Assembly (NCBI GenBank): GCA_016213935.1
Contig: JACQZG010000013.1
Span: forward strand, 50,419-114,418
DNA length: 64,000 nt
Direction of reading: 5' to 3'
Source of the DNA: Nitrospirota bacterium
GTDB lineage: Bacteria; Nitrospirota; Thermodesulfovibrionia; UBA6902
Part shown: positions 9,224 through 16,660 of the stretch, one piece after another
Layout of the letters: every line of letters begins with the position of its first letter
Position numbering within the stretch: the stretch's first letter is position 1
Position numbers and translations under genes: made by a program
The notes under the pieces: model-generated
Told to the model about the DNA's origin: nothing
Database searches by the model: none
What the model saw: the letters and a program-made list of their open reading frames with translations, nothing else

Positions 9224-9748
9224 ATGGAAAAGAGAATCAAGCTCGGAATAAGTTCATGCCTGCTCGGGGAGAATGTCCGTTACGACGGCGGGCACAAGCG
9301 TGACAATTATCTTGCCGACATGCTTGGCCGATTACTCGAATGGGTTCCGGTTTGCCCCGAGACAGAGTGCGGCCTTCCCGTGCCGAGGGAAGCGATGAGG
9401 CTTGTGGAAAGAGACGGCTCAACGCGCCTTATAACAATAGAGTCAGGAATAGACCACACTGACGGGATGCTCATTTGGATAGAGAAAAAATTGAAGAAGC
9501 TTGAAAAAGATAATCTCTGCGGTTTCGTCTTTAAAAGCAGGTCGCCAAGCTGCGGCGTAACAGACGCTGAAATCTCTTCGCCGTATGGAATATTTACAAA
9601 ATATGGGGACGGCATATTCAGCGGAAAGTTTATGAACCGCTTACCAGCGATACCCGTCGAGGACGAAGAGAGGCTTCATGAACCAACAGTCAGAGAGAAT
9701 TTTATTGAAAGAGTTTTTGCGTATAGAAAACGCTACTTAGCCCTATAA
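9224..9748 (+). CDS. DUF523 family protein (TudS-like)
   Basis: A 174-residue DUF523 protein. The three conserved cysteines are visible in LGISSCLLGENVRYDGGHK (Cys12), VPVCPETECGLP, and SRSPSCGVTDAE. In the related thiouracil desulfurase TudS three cysteines hold a [4Fe-4S] cluster that removes sulfur from 2-thiouracil; that this protein binds a cluster is a family-based inference and its substrate is unknown. The last 16 bp overlap a small gene on the other strand. Confidence 0.9.
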   Translation: MEKRIKLGISSCLLGENVRYDGGHKRDNYLADMLGRLLEWVPVCPETECGLPVPREAMRLVERDGSTRLITIESGIDHTDGMLIWIEKKLKKLEKDNLCGFVFKSRSPSCGVTDAEISSPYGIFTKYGDGIFSGKFMNRLPAIPVEDEERLHEPTVRENFIERVFAYRKRYLAL

Positions 9749-9876
9749 CCGGGGCATTCCTGCGAGCCCTCGCACCCTGCCCTTCTTATCTTGCAATTTT
9801 TATTGACGCAGATGGGGCGGCCTTTCTCCCCCTGCCGTTTTTTCGACGGCACCGGACTCTTTTTATCTCTTTTCAT
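9733..9876 (-). CDS. Cys-rich microprotein, 47 residues
   Basis: A short frame with a strong start: AAGGA four bases before the ATG at 9876. The product begins MKRDKKSPVPSKKRQGEKG, then RPICVNKNCKIRRAGCEG and QECPG. The four cysteines are spaced C-x4-C-x6-C-x5-C, which would suit a single zinc or Fe-S site on a basic protein. I recognise no named family. It is transcribed away from the tRNA-Asn terminator region and runs 16 bp into the end of the DUF523 gene. Confidence 0.55.
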   Translation of the reverse strand: MKRDKKSPVPSKKRQGEKGRPICVNKNCKIRRAGCEGSQECPGYRAK

Positions 9877-9902
9877 AACTTCCTTATAACTGTCTCAACA
9901 TT

Positions 9903-9945
9903 GATAATAAAAAAGGGCTTCCGCTTATGAAGACGAAAGCCCTTA
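9903..9945 (-). terminator. Rho-independent terminator downstream of tRNA-Asn
   Basis: AAGGGCTT and AAGCCCTT (9913-9920 and 9937-9944) pair around a loop; on the minus strand the hairpin is followed by a T-rich tail (TTTTTTATTATC). It would end transcripts that read through porB and the tRNA. Confidence 0.8.
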
Positions 9946-9954
9946 AACTTCATT

Positions 9955-10030
9955 TGGCTCCCGGGGAGGGATTCGAACCCCCGACAGGGTGGTTAACAGC
10001 CACCTGCTCTGCCGACTGAGCTACCCGGGA
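9955..10030 (-). tRNA. tRNA-Asn (GTT)
   Basis: A 76-nt cloverleaf on the minus strand. The acceptor stem TCCCGGG pairs with CCCGGGA, discriminator G and an encoded CCA. The D arm reads TAGCTCAGTCGGCAGAGCA, the anticodon loop is CTGTTAA (anticodon GTT), and the T arm has GGTTCGAATCC. It lies 10 bp downstream of the porB stop, so it may be processed from the por transcript. Confidence 0.97.
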
Positions 10031-10040
10031 ACTTAAAACG

Positions 10041-11006
10041 TTATTTCTTTGCCTCGGTCCAGAAAGCCTCTTCCTTCAGGAGGTGTTCCCACTGAGCGTC
10101 AACATATTCCTGAGCCTGCTTAAGCATCCACTCATTCTCAGGCGCGAACATGTGCTTGAACCTGCCCTGCGGTTTTAGAAATTCCGTAAGCGGCTTCTTC
10201 TCTTTCGGTTTAACAGTTATCTTCAGCGCGCCGTTCTCTACCTCGTAAAGAGGCCAGTAACATGTCTCAACCGCAAGCCTTGACAAGGCTATGGCATCGT
10301 CCGTTTTGCTCCTCCAGCCGCGGTTGCAGGGAGAGATGACGTTAAGAAATTTCGGGCCCTTTATCTCAAACGCCTTCTGAACCTTCTTCATAAGGTCCAG
10401 CCAGTTTGAAGGAGACGCCTGCGCGGCATAAGGGATGCCGTGAGCGGCCATTATCCTGGTCAAATCTTTTCTCTGCTGAAGCTTGCCGGGAATCGCGTCG
10501 CCAGCAGGGCATGTCGTTGTGTTCGCGCCAAAAGGGGTCGCGCTCGAACGCTGTATCCCGGTATTCATGTACGCGCCGTTGTCATAGCAGACATACATCA
10601 TGTCATGCCCGCGCTCCATAGCGCCGGAAAGGCTCTGGAAGCCTATGTCATATGTGCCGCCGTCGCCGCCGAAGGCAACGAATTTTACATTCCTGTCATC
10701 AAGCTTGCCCTGCTTCACAAGCGACTTGTACATAGCCTCAACGCCGGATATGGTTGCCGCGGCATTCTCAAAGGCGCTGTGTATCCAGGGTATTTTCCAC
10801 GCGGTAAACTGCTGAATGCATGAGGATACCTCAAGGCATCCGGTCGCGTTTGAGGCTATAATCGGATAGTTAGTTGCCATGAGCACCTGCTTGACGACAA
10901 TAGGCGCGCCGCAGCCCGCGCACATCCTGTGTCCATGAACGAATCTGTCTTCGCCTTTTGCGAGTTCTTTAAGCTTAAGCTCTTTCGGTTGAACTGTTGT
11001 TGTCAT
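10041..11006 (-). CDS. porB: Pyruvate:ferredoxin oxidoreductase, beta subunit
   Basis: The TPP-binding beta subunit of a four-subunit 2-oxoacid:ferredoxin oxidoreductase. At 321 residues it has normal length. MCAGCGAP and TGCLEVSSC supply Fe-S cysteines, GGDGGTYDIGFQSLSGAMER is the TPP/Mg site, and NTGIQRSSATPFGA is typical of pyruvate-specific PorB rather than 2-oxoglutarate KorB. Another conserved cysteine lies in ISPCNRGW. It is last in the porC-porD-porA-porB operon. The ribosome site (AGGAGAG) directly abuts a 7-bp-period repeat between porA and porB. Confidence 0.95.
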   Translation of the reverse strand: MTTTVQPKELKLKELAKGEDRFVHGHRMCAGCGAPIVVKQVLMATNYPIIASNATGCLEVSSCIQQFTAWKIPWIHSAFENAAATISGVEAMYKSLVKQGKLDDRNVKFVAFGGDGGTYDIGFQSLSGAMERGHDMMYVCYDNGAYMNTGIQRSSATPFGANTTTCPAGDAIPGKLQQRKDLTRIMAAHGIPYAAQASPSNWLDLMKKVQKAFEIKGPKFLNVISPCNRGWRSKTDDAIALSRLAVETCYWPLYEVENGALKITVKPKEKKPLTEFLKPQGRFKHMFAPENEWMLKQAQEYVDAQWEHLLKEEAFWTEAKK

Positions 11007-11020
11007 AATTATCTCTCCTG

Positions 11021-11056
11021 ATAGCTATAAGCTGACAGCTTTCAGCCATCAGCCTT
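11021..11056. repeat. Heptamer array between porA and porB
   Basis: Read on the minus strand the spacer is an exact 7-bp period: GGCTGAT, GGCTGAA, AGCTGTC, AGCTTAT, AGCTATC, then the porB ribosome site. It fills almost all of the 48-bp gap and touches the last bases of porA. The same type of array occurs at 31.8, 33.2 and twice at 44.4-44.7 kb. Confidence 0.8.
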
Positions 11057-12233
11057 ATTCTTTAACTCCAATATACTCTTTAACTGCCGGGACCTTTCCT
11101 GTTTGAGCGACTTTAATCAGTTCATCTATAACGCCTTCTGCCTGATCCGGAAGATAATCTCTTCCTCCAAGCCCGAATATCTTGTTTATCATCGCCGGCT
11201 TTGACGCCATTGACATAACAGAGCCTGCGATCTCCATAAAGAGAGGCCCGTAACCGCCGAATGAATCAGCCCTGTCAAGAACGGCTATGGCCTTAACATG
11301 CTTAAGGGCATCTGCTATTTCGAGATACGGGAACGGCCTGAATATCCTCGGCTTCAGCAAACCGATCTTGACCCCTTTGTCCCTGTACTGGTCAATGATA
11401 TCTTTGGTAGTGCCCGCTGCCGAACTCATGACGACTATAGCCATCTCAGCGTCTTCGAGCCTGTATGTCTCAAAAAGGCCGTACTTCCTGCCGGCCATCT
11501 TTTCAAAATCAGACGCGACTTCAAGCACTACCTTCGGGACTTTTGTCATCACTTCATGCTGAGCCCTCTTGTACTCATGATACAGATCAGTCAGTATAAG
11601 AGGGCCGTAACTTTTAGGATTGTCCAGATCGAGCAGGGGATGAACCGCCTGAAATTTTCCCACAAATTTCTTTACGTCCGCATCGTCAATGTATTCAACA
11701 CGTTCGATCGAATGGCTCACGATAAAACCGTCCATGCATACCATGGCGGGAAGCCTTATATCGAGATGCTCCGCGATCCTGAATGCCTGAATAGTGTTGT
11801 CGTAAGCCTCCTGCGCATTCTCTGAATATATTTGTATCCATCCTGTGTCCCTCGCGCCCATGCCGTCCGAATGATCGCCGTGTATATTGAGAGGCGCGGA
11901 CAACGCCCTGTTCACAAGCGGCATTATTATCGGAAGCCTTGTGCCGGCCGCTATATAGAGCATCTCCCACATTAGCGCAAGCCCCTGCGATGACGTCGCG
12001 GTCGCCACGCGCCCGCCTGCCGCGGCTGCTCCGATGCAGGCGCTCATGGCGCTGTGCTCGCTCTCAACGAGGACGAGTTCCGTATCCACCTTGCCGTCAT
12101 TCACAAAAGAAGAGAACCTCTGCATGAGGTCAGTTGCCGGAGTTATAGGATACGCGGCGCATACATCAGGATTAATCTGCTTAAGGGCCTGTGCGCATGC
12201 TTCATTGCCGGTAACCGCTACTATCTTACCCAT
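11055..12233 (-). CDS. porA: Pyruvate:ferredoxin oxidoreductase, alpha subunit
   Basis: A 392-residue alpha subunit holding the pyrimidine (Pyr) TPP-binding domain and transketolase C-terminal domain. AAYPITPATDLMQ (about 25-37), VESEHSAMSACIGAAAAGGR, TATSSQGLALM and NIHGDHSDGMGARDTGW are the standard PorA motifs. Pyruvate as substrate is inferred from strong PorA-like motifs here and in PorB. It begins directly after the porD stop and ends at the heptamer array before porB. Confidence 0.95.
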   Translation of the reverse strand: MGKIVAVTGNEACAQALKQINPDVCAAYPITPATDLMQRFSSFVNDGKVDTELVLVESEHSAMSACIGAAAAGGRVATATSSQGLALMWEMLYIAAGTRLPIIMPLVNRALSAPLNIHGDHSDGMGARDTGWIQIYSENAQEAYDNTIQAFRIAEHLDIRLPAMVCMDGFIVSHSIERVEYIDDADVKKFVGKFQAVHPLLDLDNPKSYGPLILTDLYHEYKRAQHEVMTKVPKVVLEVASDFEKMAGRKYGLFETYRLEDAEMAIVVMSSAAGTTKDIIDQYRDKGVKIGLLKPRIFRPFPYLEIADALKHVKAIAVLDRADSFGGYGPLFMEIAGSVMSMASKPAMINKIFGLGGRDYLPDQAEGVIDELIKVAQTGKVPAVKEYIGVKE

Positions 12234-12530
12234 TTATTTGCCCTCCTCTTCCATGACAATGGCTTTCTTGCCCTTTTTACCTGGGCATTCGAGGGCGCAT
12301 ATCCCGCAGCCCTTGCAATAATCATAATCAAATTCCGCTCTCTTGCCTTCCGCGGTGACCTTTATCGACATATCAGGGCAGTACATCCAGCAGAACATGC
12401 ATTGTATGCAGTTTTCCTCTATCCACTTGGGCCTCATGGACCGCCAGCCGCCTGTCTTGAATTTAGCCGAGCTTCCCGCCTCAAGAACAACCGAGCCCTG
12501 AGGAAGCGTTTCCCAAAATTTCTTGCTCAT
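12234..12530 (-). CDS. porD: Pyruvate:ferredoxin oxidoreductase, delta (ferredoxin-like) subunit
   Basis: A 98-residue 2x[4Fe-4S] protein that passes electrons from the TPP site to ferredoxin. Two cluster motifs are visible: CIQCMFCWMYCPD and CKGCGICALECPG, both CxxCxxCxxxCP. The N-terminal LEAGSSAKFKTGGWRSMRP segment is characteristic of PorD. It overlaps the end of porC by 4 bp and abuts the porA start, so translation of the operon is tightly coupled. Confidence 0.95.
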   Translation of the reverse strand: MSKKFWETLPQGSVVLEAGSSAKFKTGGWRSMRPKWIEENCIQCMFCWMYCPDMSIKVTAEGKRAEFDYDYCKGCGICALECPGKKGKKAIVMEEEGK

Positions 12531-13102
12531 CCCTCTTTTACCTCCTCGTATCCGCGCCTCGCGGCGTTCAGATTGCCGTCAATTATCTTCTGGGCAAACT
12601 TCTTGCCGAAGCTCTTTTTGACATTTTCAAGAAGCACATCCATAGCCACGATGCCGGTCGCCCTGCATATCGCGCCAAGCATGGAAGAATTGGGAAGCGG
12701 CCTGCCAAAACACTCAACCGCAATCTTGGTCGCGTCAATCGAATAGACCTTCTGCGAGTCCTTTGCCTTCAGCTTTGCCCTTACTTCTTTCGGGTCTCTG
12801 GAAGTATTCACGATAAAGATCGCGTCATCGGGAGCGCCTTCTGTCACGTTTACAGCATCCATCAAAGTGGCATCCGCAATGCTCACAACCTTCGGATGCA
12901 ATACCGGGCCGTACATCCTGATGACATTGCCGCTTATTCTGTTGAACGCCCTTATCGGCGCACCCGCCCTTTCAGGGCCGTACTCGGGAAATGCCTGTAC
13001 ATATCCTCCCCCGCTAAGGCACGCGTCAGCAAGCACCTTTGCGGCAGTAACCGTCCCCTGCCCTCCTCTGCCGTGCCATCGAATCTCGATTGCTTTTGCC
13101 AT
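12527..13102 (-). CDS. porC: Pyruvate:ferredoxin oxidoreductase, gamma subunit
   Basis: The gamma domain protein of the oxidoreductase, first in its operon. IEIRWHGRGGQGTVTAAKVLA at the N-terminus is the family hallmark, and VQAFPEYGPERAGAPIRAFNR (about 35-55) follows. A longer frame begins at 13147, but the ATG at 13102 carries GGAGGGATC just upstream and aligns with the family's normal start, giving 191 residues. It is separated from the divergent upstream region by a candidate promoter. Confidence 0.95.
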   Translation of the reverse strand: MAKAIEIRWHGRGGQGTVTAAKVLADACLSGGGYVQAFPEYGPERAGAPIRAFNRISGNVIRMYGPVLHPKVVSIADATLMDAVNVTEGAPDDAIFIVNTSRDPKEVRAKLKAKDSQKVYSIDATKIAVECFGRPLPNSSMLGAICRATGIVAMDVLLENVKKSFGKKFAQKIIDGNLNAARRGYEEVKEG

Positions 13103-13156
13103 ATTGATCCCTCCGGAAATGCCGTCCATTCTGACTTGATAATACAAAAGGACTTT

Positions 13157-13186
13157 ATATTAGCTTATATGGCTGACTATTTTCAA
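13157..13186 (-). promoter_or_regulatory. Candidate promoter of the por operon
   Basis: On the minus strand TTGAAA is followed after 18 bp by TAATAT (overlapping TATAAA), about 55 bp before the porC ATG. Both boxes are partial matches. Confidence 0.4.
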
Positions 13187-13341
13187 GCAATTACAGGGCT
13201 GAAATGAGAGGCGAGGGCAGCGCGCTGATAATACTTGCTTTTAATTAATCCGTATTGATATTTTATATCAAGGTTTAAACTGAACTTTTTATGACAATGA
13301 CAAATGACCCCTTGGGTCGGCAGGAAAATATTCCGGAGGAG

Positions 13342-13560
13342 ATGATGGAAAGGCATGACAGAAACAGGGGCAGGCACACGGATGAAGACGCCCTTGCCGG
13401 CAGGAAGCATACGAGAAAAAAAGAGAAAAAGCAGAAAAGAAAAAGCCTCCTTGATTTCTATTATGAAAATGGGGAGATGATTGCAGAAGAAGATATTTCA
13501 TCGGCATCGGATGACTGGTTAAGCTATGATTCGGATTTTGACAGCGACGAATACAATTAA
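13342..13560 (+). CDS. Hypothetical highly charged protein
   Basis: About 72 residues. The GGAGG at 13335-13339 fits the tandem ATGs at 13342/13345 better than an earlier in-frame ATG at 13291. The protein has a basic stretch (RKHTRKKEKKQKRK) followed by an acidic, Ser/Asp-rich tail (SYDSDFDSDEYN). No domain is recognised and it looks disordered. It lies 30 bp before the interrupted exonuclease gene. A frame on the opposite strand overlaps it but has no ribosome site. Confidence 0.45.
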   Translation: MMERHDRNRGRHTDEDALAGRKHTRKKEKKQKRKSLLDFYYENGEMIAEEDISSASDDWLSYDSDFDSDEYN

Positions 13561-13590
13561 ATAAATTAAAATTCTTCGCCCTCTTTGCCC

Positions 13591-14289
13591 ATGTCAAAAA
13601 AACTTATTGTCGATATAGAGACAGTTGGATTTGACTTTGACTCCATGGACCCCGTGTCACAGGAATATATTCTCAAATTCGCCGACACAGAGTAGATGAT
13701 AAAGGAGGCAAAAGAAGGGCTTGCCTTCTCGCCCGTCACAGGAGAGGTAGCGGCAATAGGCATGTTAAACCCTGACACAAATAACGGTGCCGTCTTTTTT
13801 CAGTCTCCAGGCGCGTCCATAGCGCCCTTCAAGGAAAACGGCATAGAATACTCCTCGGGAAACGAAAAAGAGATACTCATTAAATTTTGGGAAACCGTAA
13901 AGCATTATGACTCGATTATCACCTTCAATGGAAGAGGCTTCGACGCGCCCTTCCTTATTATCAGGTCGGCAATACACAAAATATCCCCTTCCAAAGACCT
14001 TATGCCTTACCGTTATGAAGCAAAATCCCATATCGACCTTCTCGACCATCTCACATTTTACGGCTCGGTAAAAAGAAGATACAGCCTCCATATGTGGTGC
14101 ACAGCCTTCGGCATAAAGAGCCCTAAAGAAGAAGGCATCACCGGTCATGAGGTGGCCTCCCTCTTCAGGGAAGGAAGGCATCTCGACATAGCCCGCTACT
14201 GCGCCGGAGACCTTCGCGCCACAAAAGAACTGTTTGAATATTGGGATAAATATGTCAGGTTCTCGCCAAATAAACAGGCGCCCGTTTAA
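13591..14289 (+). pseudogene. DEDD-type 3'-5' exonuclease gene split by an in-frame TAG
   Basis: ATG 13591 opens a frame starting MSKKLIVDIETVGFDFDSMD, which contains exonuclease motif I (D-x-E). It meets TAG at 13693-13695 after 34 codons; the same frame resumes at once (ATG 13696) and runs 197 codons with motif II (ITFNGRGFDAPFL), and motif III (YCAGDLRATKELF). The two parts together make one normal RNase H-like exonuclease (YprB/PolB-exonuclease-like). The downstream part alone lacks the catalytic D-x-E and has no Shine-Dalgarno. A recent nonsense mutation or base-calling error is most likely; TAG is a normal stop elsewhere in the window. Confidence 0.85.
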
Positions 14290-14435
14290 TCAGAGAATAG
14301 AGCTTCTTAGTGCGTTAATAAACTTTATCAAAGAGCAACCTCTTTTACGGAAAAAGAGTATCAAAGAGTTATCTCTGATAATTATCTGTTATAATTAAAG
14401 CAAATCCAAGGCTGAAATCAGCGATATATTCATAC

Positions 14436-15671
14436 ATGTCCCGACAGATAAGCAATAAAAGAATAATAGACCTGATAGACCTCGGGGTAGAGATATCCCG
14501 CTTAAAAGATGTTGACCTTCTTCTTGAGAGGGTACTCTCAGTCTCAAGGCAGATCGTTGACGCTGAGGCAGGCTCTATCTACATCAGGGAAGGCAATCGC
14601 TTGAAGTTCAGCCATACCCAGAACGTACTTCTTCAAAAGAGGCTGCCCCCGGGGAAAAAGCTTATTTTTTCGACCTTCTCCATACCCATAAACAGTGACT
14701 CAATATCCGGTTACGTAGCAAATACGGGAGAGCTTTTAAACATTCCGGATGTCTATCACCTGCCTGAGAATGTTCCGTTCTCATTTGACAAAGAGTATGA
14801 TATCCTTTCCGACTACCGCACAAAGTCGATGCTCGCGCTCCCTCTTACAACCGCTCAGGGGAACATAATCGGCGTGCTCCAGCTTATCAATTCAAAAGAC
14901 GGCGATGACAATATTATTCCATTCAACAAAGACAATGAACCACTGATAAGAAACTTTGCCAATATCGCATCCGCGGCGATAGAGAGGGCACAGCTTACAA
15001 GAGCCATTATCCTGAGGGTTATTAAAATGGCAGAGATGCGGGACCCGAAGGAGACAGGCCCCCACGTAAACCGCGTGGCTTCCTACGCTGTCGAAATTTA
15101 CGAAGAATGGGCAAAAACTCAGGGAGTTCCGATGAAAGACATCGAGAAGAACAAGGATATCCTGAGAATGGGCGCTATGCTGCATGATGTCGGGAAAGTC
15201 GCCATCTCCGATACGATACTAAAAAAACCCTCAAGGCTTACGCCTGATGAGTTTGAGATTATGAAACAGCATACTTATATCGGAGCAAGGCTCTTTTCTG
15301 ATATTTACTCTGATATGGACGAGGCCGCTTCCATAATCGCCCTGAACCACCATGAACGGTGGGACGGCATGGGCTATCCCGGGCATATTAATTTCATGAC
15401 CGGCAATCCTCTCCCCGGACGCGAGACAAACGAAGGCAAGCCTATGGGGAAAAAGAAAGAGGAGATTCCGCCGTTCGGCAGAGTGGTCGCGATAGCCGAT
15501 GTCTTTGACGCCCTTATCTCACACAGGGTTTATAAAGAGCCCTGGGATGAATCCCGCGTCCTTGACACGCTCAGGTCTGAATCAGGGAAACAGTTTGACC
15601 CTGAAATGATAGACGCATTTTTTGCATGCCTCGACGTAATACGCAGCATTATTAAAAAATACCCGGATTAA
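14436..15671 (+). CDS. GAF-HD-GYP protein, putative cyclic-di-GMP phosphodiesterase
   Basis: 411 residues, soluble. An N-terminal GAF sensor domain (about 22-185, with GSIYIRE and MLALPLTT) leads through a helix to an HD-GYP domain (about 190-405). The metal-binding pair is HDVGK (His250-Asp251); DTILKKPSRLT, NHHERWDGMGYP and the IADVFDALISHRVYKEP segment are all typical of HD-GYP. A canonical GYP is present as G-Y-P, so hydrolysis of c-di-GMP is a reasonable family inference. It stands alone; the signal sensed by GAF is unknown. Confidence 0.92.
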   Translation: MSRQISNKRIIDLIDLGVEISRLKDVDLLLERVLSVSRQIVDAEAGSIYIREGNRLKFSHTQNVLLQKRLPPGKKLIFSTFSIPINSDSISGYVANTGELLNIPDVYHLPENVPFSFDKEYDILSDYRTKSMLALPLTTAQGNIIGVLQLINSKDGDDNIIPFNKDNEPLIRNFANIASAAIERAQLTRAIILRVIKMAEMRDPKETGPHVNRVASYAVEIYEEWAKTQGVPMKDIEKNKDILRMGAMLHDVGKVAISDTILKKPSRLTPDEFEIMKQHTYIGARLFSDIYSDMDEAASIIALNHHERWDGMGYPGHINFMTGNPLPGRETNEGKPMGKKKEEIPPFGRVVAIADVFDALISHRVYKEPWDESRVLDTLRSESGKQFDPEMIDAFFACLDVIRSIIKKYPD

Positions 15672-15786
15672 GCCGTCAGAAACACATCGCAGACGTTTCA
15701 GTGCCGGCTGCCGGAAGAATAATAAATGCCCTTCCCGTTACAACCTTCTTCATCTGAAATAATTTAACAACGCGACAAAAAAGCTA

Positions 15787-15815
15787 TTGATTATTTCATC
15801 GGTATTAGTTAGCAT
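15787..15815 (+). promoter_or_regulatory. Candidate promoter for mlaA
   Basis: TTGATT, 17-bp spacer, TAGCAT, ending ~30 bp before the ATG of the MlaA-like gene. A strong AAGGAGGAG ribosome site follows. Confidence 0.45.
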
Positions 15816-15843
15816 AGACGCATTAATTTAAGGAGGAGCGCAA

Positions 15844-16650
15844 ATGAAAATATATATCAGGATGCTTGTTATCATCTCCGCGTTAATCTTCAGCATCACA
15901 GCCCATTATTCTTACGCGAATGACTTTCTGGACATTACGCCGCCTCCCAAAGAAAATAAGGGTCTTTTAATGGCAAATGCTGATGAAGATGACAGCTACC
16001 TCGATGAAGAGGATGAAAACGGCGAAGATGAAGAGATAGAAAAGATATATGACCCCATAGAGCCTGTTAACCGCCTCTTCTTTCATTTCAACGATAAACT
16101 CTACTTCTGGTTCCTGAAACCCGTGGCGACAGGCTACTCGAAAGTCGTGCCAGAGACCGGAAGGATATATGTGCGCAATTTTTTTGACAACATTACCACT
16201 CCCGTGCGCCTTGTCAATAATGTCCTGCAGTTTAAATTTGATTCAGCAGGGACAGAACTGAAACGTTTCTGCATAAACACCACTGTGGGCGTTCTGGGTT
16301 TTTACGATTTTGCAAAGAATAAGGCAGGCATCAAGATGCAGGAAGAAGACTTGGGGCAAACCCTGGGCGTATGGTTTGACGCAGGCCCCGGCTTTTACAT
16401 AGTATGGCCTGTTCTCGGGCCTTCAAGCCTTCGTGATTCAGCAGGCATGGCAGGTGATTTTTACCTTGACCCGGTCTCTTACGTGACTCCGTGGATGTAC
16501 GACCGCCTTGCCATTCAGTCCGGAGACAAAATAAACAGGGTATCTCTTGTGTTGGGCGATTATGAGGATATAAAGAAAGACGCCCTCGACCCTTACGCGG
16601 CCTTTAGGGATATTTATCACCAGTACAGGGAAAAAAAGATAGATAAATAA
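15844..16650 (+). CDS. mlaA: MlaA (VacJ) family outer-membrane lipid-asymmetry protein
   Basis: MlaA removes misplaced phospholipids from the outer leaflet of the outer membrane. The 268-residue protein has an N-terminal signal peptide (to about SYA, residue 25), an acidic linker (about 45-67, rich in Asp/Glu), then the MlaA domain: IYDPIEPVNRLFFHFNDKLY, TTPVRLVNNVLQ, DLGQTLGVWFDAGPGFYIVWPVLGPSS and a conserved C-terminal DPYAAFRDIYHQYR. No lipobox cysteine is seen, unlike E. coli MlaA, so it is probably not a lipoprotein. No mlaBCDEF genes are adjacent. Confidence 0.92.
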   Translation: MKIYIRMLVIISALIFSITAHYSYANDFLDITPPPKENKGLLMANADEDDSYLDEEDENGEDEEIEKIYDPIEPVNRLFFHFNDKLYFWFLKPVATGYSKVVPETGRIYVRNFFDNITTPVRLVNNVLQFKFDSAGTELKRFCINTTVGVLGFYDFAKNKAGIKMQEEDLGQTLGVWFDAGPGFYIVWPVLGPSSLRDSAGMAGDFYLDPVSYVTPWMYDRLAIQSGDKINRVSLVLGDYEDIKKDALDPYAAFRDIYHQYREKKIDK

Positions 16651-16660
16651 GAAGCATTTT

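Noticed and set aside
11298..11825. A 175-residue frame on the plus strand
   Set aside because: It is wholly antisense to porA, whose protein motifs are unambiguous.
12054..12746. A 230-residue frame spanning porA, porD and porC on the plus strand
   Set aside because: Shadow of three well-supported genes on the other strand.
13591..14289. TAG as a recoded sense codon (for example pyrrolysine) in the exonuclease gene
   Set aside because: TAG is an ordinary stop for the phosphofructokinase and the multicopper oxidase in this window, and no Pyl genes or context are seen.
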